Assembly: GCA_964511215.1 (NCBI GenBank)
Contig: CAZEER010000062.1
Span: forward strand, 1 to 13,239
Source of the DNA: CAZEER01 sp964511215
GTDB taxonomy: Bacteria; Fidelibacterota; Marinisomatia; Marinisomatales; UBA1611
Direction: 5' to 3'
Length of the DNA stretch: 13,239 nucleotides
Below are positions 6,352 to 13,239 of this stretch, in pieces; position 1 is the first letter of the stretch; the number at the start of each line of letters is the position of its first letter. The notes under the pieces were generated by a model. It saw nothing but the letters and a program-made list of their open reading frames with translations, did not search any database and was not told where the DNA came from. The position numbers and the translations under genes were made by a program.

Positions 6352-7329
6352 TCAACTTGATTTTTGATATTCAATAACCTGATCAATTATCTCATCCAGA
6401 CTGTATTTAGGCTCATAACCAATTAATTTTCTAATTTTAGTTAAATCTGGTTTTCTACGCCTCATATCTTCAAATCCATTACCATATGCTTTTTCATATG
6501 AAATATACTCTACCTCTGAATGACTCTTTGATCTTTCAATTACCCTTTTAGCAAGGTCAAGAATAGTAATTTCATTCTCATTCCCAACGTTAAAGACATT
6601 TCCAAATGCCTCTTTAGTATTCATAAGTGCTATAATTCCTTTTATCGCATCACTTACATGTGTAAAACTTCGTTTTTGTAAACCATCTCCAAAAATAGGA
6701 ATTGGATCATTAGCCAATGCTTTTTTTACGAATATTGGTAAAACCATTCCATAATCTCCTAGTTGCCCAGGCCCAACTGTGTTAAAAAAACGTACTATGA
6801 CTGCAGGTAAGCTTTTTTCATGGTAATAAGCCAAAGTCATGAACTCATCTAATGCTTTTGAGGTAGCGTATGCCCATCTCCTAATGCTCGTGTTGCCAAA
6901 AACTGAATCATTATCTTCGCTGAGACCATTAGATGATTTACTATAATGCATCGCCTTTCCATAAACTTCTGATGTAGATGCAATTAGAACTTTTTTATTA
7001 AAAGCTGATGAACTGTGCAGCACATTTTCGGTACCTAAAGTATTCACTCTTATTGTACTTACTGGATTTTTCATTACATGCTTTACACCAACGACAGCGG
7101 CTAAATGAAAGACCATATCTGATTTTTTCACCAACTTTTCAACTAAGATATCGTCACATACATCTCCTATAATTAGTTCAAAATTTTTTTCGCTATTTAA
7201 ATTAACAATGTTTTTTAGAGATCCTGTTGATAGATCATCTAATGCTATAACACTATGTTTATCCTTTAATAATGATTTTGCTAGATGAGAACCAATAAAT
7301 CCTGCGCCACCTGTAATTAATATATTCAT
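6352..7329 (-). CDS. Extended SDR: NDP-sugar epimerase/dehydratase/decarboxylase
   Basis: A 325-residue extended short-chain dehydrogenase. It shows the NAD-binding GGAGFIGSH at residues 7-15, D31/D32 at the end of beta-2 (NAD preference), HLAAVVGV at 75-82, TSEVYG at 119-124 and the catalytic Y154-x3-K158 in RRWAYATSK. RFFNTVGPGQ and the tail EDMRRRKPD place it near UDP-glucose 4-epimerase and UDP-glucuronate decarboxylase/epimerase relatives. The substrate cannot be settled from sequence. Given the neighbouring UDP-sugar-using transferase, a UDP-hexose or UDP-uronic acid is plausible. The ATG is preceded by TAAGG at about 5 nt. A 146-nt spacer separates it from the upstream glycosyltransferase, so it might begin a separate transcript, but I found no convincing promoter there. 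Confidence 0.85.
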   Translation of the reverse strand: MNILITGGAGFIGSHLAKSLLKDKHSVIALDDLSTGSLKNIVNLNSEKNFELIIGDVCDDILVEKLVKKSDMVFHLAAVVGVKHVMKNPVSTIRVNTLGTENVLHSSSAFNKKVLIASTSEVYGKAMHYSKSSNGLSEDNDSVFGNTSIRRWAYATSKALDEFMTLAYYHEKSLPAVIVRFFNTVGPGQLGDYGMVLPIFVKKALANDPIPIFGDGLQKRSFTHVSDAIKGIIALMNTKEAFGNVFNVGNENEITILDLAKRVIERSKSHSEVEYISYEKAYGNGFEDMRRRKPDLTKIRKLIGYEPKYSLDEIIDQVIEYQKSS

Positions 7330-7475
7330 ATAACCTTACTTATTTTAGGCGGAAATATAATCAATATCTGCAAATAAAAAATCACTTGAAATCTAATTTA
7401 CTTTTATCTCGTTTTTTGGTAATCCAAAGAAATATAAATACTACTTTTTAAGGGAACTAACACACTCTTCAATTT

Positions 7476-8234
7476 TTATTTTATTTTTTCAGGTCTATTA
7501 AAAATTTCAAAAATCCTCCTAGGTATTTTCGCTAACAAATTGAATAAACTAATTGGATTCCCATTATTTTTATGAATTAAATATATTTCCTTATTTATTT
7601 TAAGAGTACTAAAAATACTATTGTTTGAAAGGCCACCAGTCTCCATTCGTATTTGAATTTTTGGTGTATACATATAATTTAATTTTTCAATACAGATATA
7701 TCTATGCAATAAGTCATAATCAGCAAACTTATATTGCGTGTTAAAATATCCATATTTTTCATAACAATATTTTCGAATAAAAACTGAAGGATGAGGAGGC
7801 ATCAAACCAAACTTAAAACTATCAGAAGTAATGTTCTTACCTTTATAAAATCTTTTTATTTTACTATTTGAATCTTGATATACTACATCTCCCCATACAA
7901 GGTCTAAATTTTTATTGCTAAATAATTCCACTACACTTGATACAATATTTTTATTAGCAAAAAAGTCATCAGAGTTTAAAATTCCAACTATATCACCGGA
8001 TATGTTTTTTAAACCCTTATTCAGAGCATAATAATAACCATCATCATCTTCAGATATTATTTTACTTATTAATGCCCCATAGGAGTCTACAATTTTTAAT
8101 GTCTCGTCCTTTGAATTTCCATCAATGATAATATATTCGATCTCAGAGTAGTCCTGTTCTAGAACTGATTCAATTGTCCTCCGAATTGTATTCTCTGAGT
8201 TCAAAGAAATAGTAATTAACGAAACTTTTACCAC
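7476..8234 (-). CDS. Glycosyltransferase family 2 (WcaA/WcaE-like)
   Basis: A 252-residue cytosolic or membrane-associated transferase: VSLITISLNSENTI at 4-17, IIIDGNSKDET at 35-45, ISEDDDGYYYALNKG at 60-74 and the metal-binding NSDD at 87-90. MPPHPSVFIRK follows further on, with a YKFADYDLL segment typical of the acceptor-side loop. This matches the group of family 2 enzymes common in colanic acid and O-antigen loci, which add one sugar to a lipid-linked intermediate. Donor and acceptor are unknown; a GDP-activated sugar made by its neighbours is a reasonable guess. The start is GTG at 8234 without a Shine-Dalgarno, 22 nt after the nucleotidyltransferase stop, so translation is probably tied to the upstream gene. 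In this family the motif is more usually SEPDxGIYDAMNKG; here it is SEDDDGYYYALNKG, a mild variation. Confidence 0.85.
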   Translation of the reverse strand: MVKVSLITISLNSENTIRRTIESVLEQDYSEIEYIIIDGNSKDETLKIVDSYGALISKIISEDDDGYYYALNKGLKNISGDIVGILNSDDFFANKNIVSSVVELFSNKNLDLVWGDVVYQDSNSKIKRFYKGKNITSDSFKFGLMPPHPSVFIRKYCYEKYGYFNTQYKFADYDLLHRYICIEKLNYMYTPKIQIRMETGGLSNNSIFSTLKINKEIYLIHKNNGNPISLFNLLAKIPRRIFEIFNRPEKIK

Positions 8235-8256
8235 AATATTTTGAAGTCGTTAAACT

Positions 8257-8976
8257 TCACATCAAATAGGTTTTAGATTTTTCATAACTTTCAGGAGTTC
8301 CGATGTCAATGAATTTTCCTTCTGTTACAAAACCATAAATTTTTTTTTCAAAATGTTTCATTATGTTTGGTAATATATCAAATTCAAGAGATGAATACTT
8401 ATCAGCTTCAATAAACTTCATTATTCTTGAAGAAAATTGATAAACCCCCGTACTTATTAAACTTGTCCTTTTCTCATGCAAATTAATTTTTTCTTGGTAA
8501 TTAACAATATAATTATCTTTATCTAATTGGATGGTTGCAAAATCTTTTGTTTTTTTTGAAGGGAAAATAGCTATTTGCGCAAAAAGTTTTTTTGTTTTAA
8601 AACACAAACAAAATTTTTCAAGATTGATATCACAAAAAGAATCTCCATTAATTACTAGAAAACTTTTTGACCGGAGGAGTTTTTCTGCATTCTTAATAGC
8701 ACCACCAGTACCGAGAGGTTCTCTTTCTTTTGAAATAAGGATTTCACATTCAAATTTCTCCTTTTTTAAAAATTTATTGAACGCATTTGATTTATATCCT
8801 GTGCATAAAATAATTCGTTTAAAACCAAAAGAAGTAATATGTTTTAGTAAAATTGATAAAAATGGACGATCATTTATTTTGACAAGAGGTTTTGGTACAC
8901 TTTTTGAAATACTTTTCAATCTTGTTCCTAAACCCCCAACTAAAATTAACACATCAATGTCGTTATATTTTTTCAC
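8257..8976 (-). CDS. hddC: HddC-like sugar-1-phosphate nucleotidyltransferase (probable D-glycero-D-manno-heptose-1-phosphate guanylyltransferase)
   Basis: A 239-residue single-domain nucleotidyltransferase: VGGLGTRL at 13-20, VPKPLVKINDRPF at 27-39, EPLGTGGAIKNAEK at 86-99, NGDSFCDI at 110-117 and the closing FIDIGTPESY at 222-231. EPLGTGGA and the short length are characteristic of HddC, which makes GDP-D-glycero-alpha-D-manno-heptose from heptose 1-phosphate and GTP. Close relatives act on hexose 1-phosphates, but the HddA-like kinase one gene away favours heptose. The start is GTG at 8976, inside the preceding dehydratase gene: the two overlap by 14 nt (GTG within the end of one gene, TAA closing it), which suggests translational coupling. 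No independent Shine-Dalgarno is visible. A second in-frame GTG at 8952 lies past the overlap but would leave a rather short N-terminus. Confidence 0.75.
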   Translation of the reverse strand: MKKYNDIDVLILVGGLGTRLKSISKSVPKPLVKINDRPFLSILLKHITSFGFKRIILCTGYKSNAFNKFLKKEKFECEILISKEREPLGTGGAIKNAEKLLRSKSFLVINGDSFCDINLEKFCLCFKTKKLFAQIAIFPSKKTKDFATIQLDKDNYIVNYQEKINLHEKRTSLISTGVYQFSSRIMKFIEADKYSSLEFDILPNIMKHFEKKIYGFVTEGKFIDIGTPESYEKSKTYLM

Positions 8977-9928
8977 GCCAAAATTCTAATAAATCATGAC
9001 AAATATGTGATAAATCTTTTTGTGGTTCCCATCCAAAATGATTTTTAAACTTACTGCTATCTGGTATTTGTAAAGTAATATCTGTAGGTCTTACTCTTTT
9101 TGGATCAAGTTGTTTTTTCAATTGAATTGCTTTTGTGGATTTAGAAATCAACATATCTAAGGCATCACCTACTGTACAAGTATAGTCCCCACCAATATTA
9201 TAGACTTCTCCATATCGCTCGCTCTCAGAGCATATCCAGTAAGCTCTAATAGCATCATCAATATGGTTATATGTTCTTATTGATTCTAAATTACCATGCC
9301 TGATATAACCATCTCCTTTGCCTTTTTCATTTTGAACAATCTGGTATGCAAAAGAGGATAAAGCAAATTGTTTTCCTCTTCGTGCGCCCTCATGACTAAA
9401 CATCCGTGTTATAACAATTCTCATTTTATAGGCATTATAATAATATTGTGACATGAGATCATGCCCAACCTTTGAAATTGAGTAAGGATTTGCTGCTCTA
9501 ATTGGATTGTCTTCTTGAATTGGAATCTCCTCTTCTGTTGGGTTTCCATAAACTTCTGAAGACGAAATACTAACTATCATGGGATTATAATCAGACTCTT
9601 TTATTGATTCAAATAAATTAGTCGTTCCAATAATATTTGTCTCGAGCGTTATAACAGGAATTTTAAAACTGACCTCTGGAAAACTTTGTGCTGCAAAATG
9701 AAATACCTTATCTGGTTTTGATACTTCAATTGCCCTTCGCACTGATAGTCCATCAATTAAGTCACAATCAATAAATTCTAACCTATCATCCATAATATGA
9801 TTCAAGTTTGATTGATCTTCCATCCACCTCTTCAAGCAGAATATCTTGATATCATCAATATTTTCTAAAATGTAATCAATCATATGACTACCTACAAAAC
9901 CAGTGCCACCTGTAATTAAAATATTCAT
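8963..9928 (-). CDS. GDP-mannose 4,6-dehydratase family protein (GMD/WcbK/DmhA type)
   Basis: A 321-residue extended SDR: NAD(P)-binding GGTGFVGSH at 7-15, FHFAAQSFPEVSF at 76-88, SSSEVYG at 122-128 and YSISK at 149-153 (catalytic Y149, K153; E125 matches the catalytic Glu of GMD). SHEGARRGK at 178-186 and GNLESIRTY at 212-220 correspond to the FNHESPRRG and GNxxxxRDW blocks of GDP-mannose 4,6-dehydratase that hold the GDP-sugar. GMD makes GDP-4-keto-6-deoxymannose. The homologous WcbK/DmhA enzymes do the same on GDP-manno-heptose in heptose-containing capsules. Its position between an HddA-like kinase and an HddC-like transferase favours the heptose substrate (inference). It starts 10 nt after the kinase gene without a Shine-Dalgarno and overlaps hddC by 14 nt. 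Confidence 0.8.
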   Translation of the reverse strand: MNILITGGTGFVGSHMIDYILENIDDIKIFCLKRWMEDQSNLNHIMDDRLEFIDCDLIDGLSVRRAIEVSKPDKVFHFAAQSFPEVSFKIPVITLETNIIGTTNLFESIKESDYNPMIVSISSSEVYGNPTEEEIPIQEDNPIRAANPYSISKVGHDLMSQYYYNAYKMRIVITRMFSHEGARRGKQFALSSFAYQIVQNEKGKGDGYIRHGNLESIRTYNHIDDAIRAYWICSESERYGEVYNIGGDYTCTVGDALDMLISKSTKAIQLKKQLDPKRVRPTDITLQIPDSSKFKNHFGWEPQKDLSHICHDLLEFWREKI

Positions 9929-9938
9929 AGTTATAAAT

Positions 9939-10985
9939 TTATTTTAAGTTCCTATTTTTTTTCTCTAATTCCCAAGTAACTAATCCATCTTTATCAAAAG
10001 AAAAATCAATCACTTGGCAACCAAGCTCATTTAATTTATTTACAATAATATGCTCCTTGTTAGATTTAGAGAAAAATACCATACACCCACCACCGCCAGC
10101 ACCAGTAATTTTTCCGCCTAATGCACCTACACTTTTAATTTCATTATAAATACTATCTATTCCTTGATTTGTTATTTTTTCAGATAGATTTCTTTTAACT
10201 AACCACGACTGATTTAATAGCTTACCAAACTTATCCAATTCACCTTTTGCTAAACAGTCATACATTTGGTTACATAATGATTTTAGTTCTAATAAAATTT
10301 TGGTCTTATCTGATAATTTATTCGAATTACTTTTAATTTGTTGATCAACTAATATTGTTTGAATTTCACCAGATTGTCCACGATCAGATACAAAAGCTAA
10401 GACTAAATGTTTTTCAAGTTCATAGATAAAATCTTTTTGAATATTAATTGGAATTACTTTGACTAGACTATCACGATCAAACTGAATTAAGTTAAAGCCC
10501 CCAAACACTGCTGCGTATTGATCTTGACGACCTCCTACATTATTAAGATCGTTGCTTTCAATATGATAAGCTAATTCAGCGATATCATAATTATTTAATC
10601 GATTTTCTTTCCTAATATGATTAAAAGCACCTATTGTGGCAACAGCCACAGAACCACTGGATCCTAAACCTGTATTTGGTGGAATATCACTCCTTAAAAA
10701 TAAATCGAAGCCATAACTAGGCTCCATTTTTAAAATTACAGCTTTTATGAGATCGATATCCCCATCAAATTCAATTTCACTAATACTATTAAATGATAAA
10801 GATCGTTTATAATCAACAGAAATAATATTTACATTCTTATCATCCCTCGGAACTAGTGTAACGTAGATATATTTATTAATAGTAGAACTCAATACGCACC
10901 CTCCATGATCTTTACAAAATGGTGCTAAATCAGTTCCTCCTCCTCCATATGCAATCCTAACTGGAGCCCTGCTTCTAATTATCAT
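9939..10985 (-). CDS. hddA: GHMP kinase, HddA-like (probable D-glycero-D-manno-heptose-7-phosphate 1-kinase)
   Basis: A 348-residue GHMP-superfamily kinase with all three signatures: RSRAPVRIAYGGGGTDL at 4-20, the ATP-binding PPNTGLGSSGSVAV at 102-115 and KITGAGGGGCMVFF at 292-305. GGRQDQYAAVFGGFN at 151-165 is typical of the HddA branch. HddA phosphorylates D-glycero-D-manno-heptose 7-phosphate at C1 before GmhB dephosphorylation and HddC guanylylation. Length and N-terminus (IIRSRAPVRI) agree with that family. Fucokinase-type GHMP proteins are usually much longer or fused. The ATG is preceded by AAGG very close to the start, 10 nt after the upstream stop. Because the guanylyltransferase and a GMD-like dehydratase follow directly, the gene set makes sense as a GDP-heptose module. 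GmhA and GmhB, needed upstream and in between, are not in this window. Confidence 0.8.
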   Translation of the reverse strand: MIIRSRAPVRIAYGGGGTDLAPFCKDHGGCVLSSTINKYIYVTLVPRDDKNVNIISVDYKRSLSFNSISEIEFDGDIDLIKAVILKMEPSYGFDLFLRSDIPPNTGLGSSGSVAVATIGAFNHIRKENRLNNYDIAELAYHIESNDLNNVGGRQDQYAAVFGGFNLIQFDRDSLVKVIPINIQKDFIYELEKHLVLAFVSDRGQSGEIQTILVDQQIKSNSNKLSDKTKILLELKSLCNQMYDCLAKGELDKFGKLLNQSWLVKRNLSEKITNQGIDSIYNEIKSVGALGGKITGAGGGGCMVFFSKSNKEHIIVNKLNELGCQVIDFSFDKDGLVTWELEKKNRNLK

Positions 10986-10995
10986 AACCTTATTT

Positions 10996-11958
10996 CTATT
11001 TGATTAACTGCTGATTAGAATGACACCAGTCTATTGTTTTTTTTAAACCCAATTCAAGGGAATGTTTTGGTATCCATCCAATTTTACGAATTTTTGAAAT
11101 ATCAAATGATCTCTGTTTTTGACCTTCAGGATAATTTAAGTCATATTCAAGGTTGCCTTTAAATCCTGAAATTTTTTTTATTTTATTTGCTAAAATATCG
11201 ATCGAAGTTGATGCTCCACTTGCAACATTTACTGCCTGACTATTTTTAAAATTATCACATAGCATAATAATTGCATCTATAAGATCATTTATAAATAAGA
11301 AGTCTCTTTTAGCATGGCCAGCACCCCCGACCACAACTGACGATTGATTATCATTTATAGCAGATAGAAACTTTACTATTAAACCAGGCACAACATGTGA
11401 ATATTTTGGATGAAAATTATCATACGGCCCATAAATATTTGATGGAATACAATAGATATAATTAATGGAATGATTTTCTTTACACGCTTTTAAATGCACT
11501 AATAAATTTCTTTTACTATAGGCATATGCATCATTTGTTACTTCTGGGATTCCATCTAAAAAATTTTCTTCAAATAAAATATTATTTTCAAAAATTTTTG
11601 GATAAGCACAACCTGTTCCCATCGCAAATACAAATGGAATACCCATATTTTGAATTGCACCAATAACATTTGTATTTATTTGTGTATTTTCAAGATAAAA
11701 ATCAGATTTTTTATTTACATTGGCAAATATACCACCAACTTTTGCAGCTAAATGAAATACAACTTTCGGTCTATAATATTCGAATAATTTTTTAGTTGAT
11801 ATTTGATCTGTTAAATCACATTTATAATCACCACGTGATTTACCTACAGATAAATAATTCATATCATAAGCTTGGAATTTTTTTGTTAGGTTATAGCCTA
11901 TTAACCCCGTGCCTCCAGTAATTAGTATTTTTTCTTTTCTCCAATCAAACATATTCAT
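10996..11958 (-). CDS. GDP-L-fucose synthase-like 3,5-epimerase/4-reductase
   Basis: A 320-residue SDR close to Fcl (WcaG): NADP-binding GGTGLIGYN at 15-23, AAKVGGI at 71-77, GTGCAYPK at 114-121, YAYSK with catalytic Y145 and K149, and NIYGPYDNFHPKYSHVVPG at 174-192. The two residues Fcl uses for C3/C5 epimerisation have clear counterparts: C117, and H188 in SHVVP. Both steps, epimerisation and NADPH-dependent 4-keto reduction, are therefore probably retained. Fcl turns GDP-4-keto-6-deoxymannose into GDP-L-fucose. In heptose loci, Fcl-like enzymes act on the corresponding GDP-4-keto-6-deoxyheptose. With the HddA/HddC genes downstream, either product is possible and the heptose is favoured. 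A candidate promoter lies 85 nt upstream. No Shine-Dalgarno precedes the first ATG; another ATG is two codons in. Confidence 0.85.
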   Translation of the reverse strand: MNMFDWRKEKILITGGTGLIGYNLTKKFQAYDMNYLSVGKSRGDYKCDLTDQISTKKLFEYYRPKVVFHLAAKVGGIFANVNKKSDFYLENTQINTNVIGAIQNMGIPFVFAMGTGCAYPKIFENNILFEENFLDGIPEVTNDAYAYSKRNLLVHLKACKENHSINYIYCIPSNIYGPYDNFHPKYSHVVPGLIVKFLSAINDNQSSVVVGGAGHAKRDFLFINDLIDAIIMLCDNFKNSQAVNVASGASTSIDILANKIKKISGFKGNLEYDLNYPEGQKQRSFDISKIRKIGWIPKHSLELGLKKTIDWCHSNQQLIK

Positions 11959-12042
11959 AAATAGCTATCTGAAATTAAGAGTAATTAGTTAATAATTTTT
12001 CAATTTTTATAATGGTATTAAAATGTAAAAATCAGAATTGAA

Positions 12043-12070
12043 AATATATAAATTGACTTACTGTTCGCAA
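12043..12070 (-). promoter_or_regulatory. Candidate promoter for 11958-10996 and genes downstream
   Basis: On the minus strand TTGCGA (12070-12065, 4/6 to consensus) is followed after 16 nt by TATATT (12048-12043, 5/6). It lies within the 147-bp spacer between the GME gene and the Fcl-like gene and would give a leader of roughly 75-80 nt. The region is very AT-rich, so chance matches are easy; the TTGCGA box is the main support. Confidence 0.35.
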
Positions 12071-12105
12071 AAAAATAAAAACAAATATAATTAACTTTAT
12101 CTATA

Positions 12106-13071
12106 CTACAGTTTTTTTTCAACCTGTTGTGCTATCCAATTATATGTGATTTTCAAACCTTTTTTAAGCGGCCAACTTGGTTTCCAACCTAATTGAGTTT
12201 TTATTAGTTTATTATCCGAATTTCTTCCGCGAACACCTAAAGGTCCTGGAATATGTTTAATGGTTTGTTTTTTCCCTGATATCATCATCACCATCTCTGC
12301 CAATTGATTAATCGCAATCATTTCTTCTGATCCGATATTTACCGGACCTATGAAATCAGATGTCATTAATCGTTTAATACCTTCAAGACATTCATCTACG
12401 TATAGAAATGAACGTGTTTGATTTCCATCTCCCCACATTTCAATTTCTCCTCCATCTGGAGTCTCTGCAACTTTTCTACAAAAAGCGGCAGGAGCTTTTT
12501 CTCTACCATCATTCCATGAACCTTCTGGACCAAAAATATTATGGAATCTCCCTATTCTGACATTAAGCTTATAATTACGATTTGCAGCAAGATAAAAACG
12601 CTCGCTAAAAAGTTTCTCCCATCCATATTCACTATCTGGCTCTGCTGGATATGCTGATTCCTCAGCGCAATTTGGATTATCTGGATCTAGTTGATTTCTT
12701 TCAGGATACATACATGCGGAGGATGAATAAAATATTTTTTTTACATTCACCTTAATAGCACTTTCTACAACGTTAAGATTAATCATAGCTGAATTATGCA
12801 TTATGTCTGTATCGTTTTCTCCAGAAAATATAAACCCCGCACCTCCCATGTCTGCGGCTAATTGATATACTTCATCAAAAGGTTGATCAATTACAGATTT
12901 AACAACTTTTGGATTGCGTAAATCATCTTCCACAAACTCATCTGCAACAGAATCACAATAAGAATGTGACTTTATATCAACACCTCTTACCCAATAATTT
13001 TCATTTTTTAACCGTTTCACTAAATGTCCTCCAATAAAACCACCTGCCCCACAAACTAATGCCTTTTTCAT
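12106..13071 (-). CDS. GDP-mannose 3,5-epimerase (plant-type GME homologue)
   Basis: A 321-residue extended SDR with striking similarity to plant GDP-D-mannose 3,5-epimerase: GAGGFIGGHL at 8-17, YQLAADMGGAGF at 69-80, SSSACMYPE at 116-124, PAEPDSEYGWEK at 142-153, RVG-like RIGRFHNIFGPEG at 172-184, GREKAPAAFCRK at 189-200, MWGDGNQTRSF at 212-222 and PGPLGVRGRNSDN at 275-287. The residues used by the Arabidopsis enzyme have counterparts: the proton-transfer pair C120 and K192, and Y149/K153. The plant enzyme makes GDP-L-galactose and some GDP-L-gulose from GDP-mannose. Here the substrate may be GDP-mannose or a GDP-heptose made by the neighbouring genes (inference). The ATG has GAGGA 9 nt upstream (13085-13081). 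A 147-nt gap follows before the next gene, so it may be a separate transcription unit. Confidence 0.9.
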   Translation of the reverse strand: MKKALVCGAGGFIGGHLVKRLKNENYWVRGVDIKSHSYCDSVADEFVEDDLRNPKVVKSVIDQPFDEVYQLAADMGGAGFIFSGENDTDIMHNSAMINLNVVESAIKVNVKKIFYSSSACMYPERNQLDPDNPNCAEESAYPAEPDSEYGWEKLFSERFYLAANRNYKLNVRIGRFHNIFGPEGSWNDGREKAPAAFCRKVAETPDGGEIEMWGDGNQTRSFLYVDECLEGIKRLMTSDFIGPVNIGSEEMIAINQLAEMVMMISGKKQTIKHIPGPLGVRGRNSDNKLIKTQLGWKPSWPLKKGLKITYNWIAQQVEKKL

Positions 13072-13080
13072 TATTTTTAT

Positions 13081-13085
13081 TCCTC
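13081..13085 (-). promoter_or_regulatory. Shine-Dalgarno of the GME gene
   Basis: GAGGA on the minus strand, 9 nt before the ATG at 13071. It is one of the few clear ribosome binding sites in the minus-strand gene cluster and suggests independent initiation at the first gene seen here. Confidence 0.6.
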
Positions 13086-13239
13086 GCTATATTCACTTAA
13101 ATAACTTAGATATTTATTTTTTACCATTTTCAATATAACGACTAAAATTGGAAGTAAATAAATTGGTTGATTGGTCTTAAAAAAATAAACACAAACAAAA
13201 TTAAAAAAGTATACTCAGCAATGATAATCAAATTTTTAG
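13086..13239. other. Non-coding end of window, no gene seen
   Basis: Very AT-rich spacer upstream of the GME gene. I see no open frame, no strong hairpin and no convincing promoter pair. It probably carries the promoter of the GME gene, but I cannot place it. Confidence 0.5.

Noticed and set aside
7330..7475. Possible promoter in the 146-bp gap before the SDR gene (TTGCAG with TAAAAT)
   Set aside because: The spacing between the boxes is about 20 nt and no better pair is visible.
8531..8989. Plus-strand open frame opposite the HddC-like gene
   Set aside because: It is an antisense shadow of a gene with clear nucleotidyltransferase motifs.
12060..13215. Similar T-rich stretches (minus strand, TTTGTTT then TTTATTTTTTT) upstream of both the Fcl-like gene and the GME gene
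   Set aside because: The likeness is low-complexity and needs gaps; in DNA this AT-rich it is not evidence for a shared element. No ops/JUMPstart core (GGCGGTAG) is present.

Overview
The window looks like a chromosomal segment of an AT-rich, Gram-negative bacterium. Three predicted signal peptides would leave Gln at or next to the mature N-terminus, many genes lack a clear Shine-Dalgarno sequence, and there is a Wzi-like outer-membrane protein. This pattern fits the FCB side of the bacteria (Bacteroidota, Marinimicrobia and relatives). That placement is an inference from style only, because no rRNA or marker gene is present.

Left part (1-3061). A minus-strand gene running off the left edge encodes the N-terminus of a bifunctional class II aldolase / short-chain dehydrogenase (RhaD-like). 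A 217-bp divergent spacer follows. Next come two plus-strand genes for secreted or outer-membrane proteins of unknown function (701-1633 and 2420-3061). They have different N-termini but an almost identical C-terminal domain: 495 bp align without gaps, and the last 149 bp are identical. Between them lies a small family 2 glycosyltransferase with a TTG start, 14 nt after a strong intrinsic terminator. The direct repeats could delete the glycosyltransferase by recombination.

Right part (3078-13071). Eight minus-strand genes form the distal end of a surface-polysaccharide locus. In transcription order they are: a plant-type GDP-mannose 3,5-epimerase homologue; a GDP-fucose-synthase-like epimerase/reductase; an HddA-like heptose-7-phosphate kinase; a GDP-mannose 4,6-dehydratase-family protein overlapping an HddC-like nucleotidyltransferase; a family 2 glycosyltransferase; an extended NDP-sugar epimerase/dehydratase; a WecA-type polyprenyl-phosphate sugar-phosphate transferase fused to the N-terminal half of a CapD/FlaA1-type protein; and a Wzi-like capsule assembly protein. 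An HddA + HddC + 4,6-dehydratase + Fcl-like set is the known signature of GDP-activated (6-deoxy-)manno-heptose modification in Campylobacter and Burkholderia capsules. GmhA and GmhB are not in the window.

Working model (inference): the kinase and guanylyltransferase make GDP-manno-heptose, and the dehydratase, the Fcl-like enzyme and perhaps the GME homologue remodel it. The WecA-like enzyme starts a lipid-linked glycan, the glycosyltransferase extends it, and the Wzi-like protein acts at the cell surface. The most unusual points are the recombinogenic paralogue pair around a glycosyltransferase, the WecA/half-CapD fusion, the plant-type GME in a heptose context, and the apparent ATC initiation codon of the Wzi-like gene.
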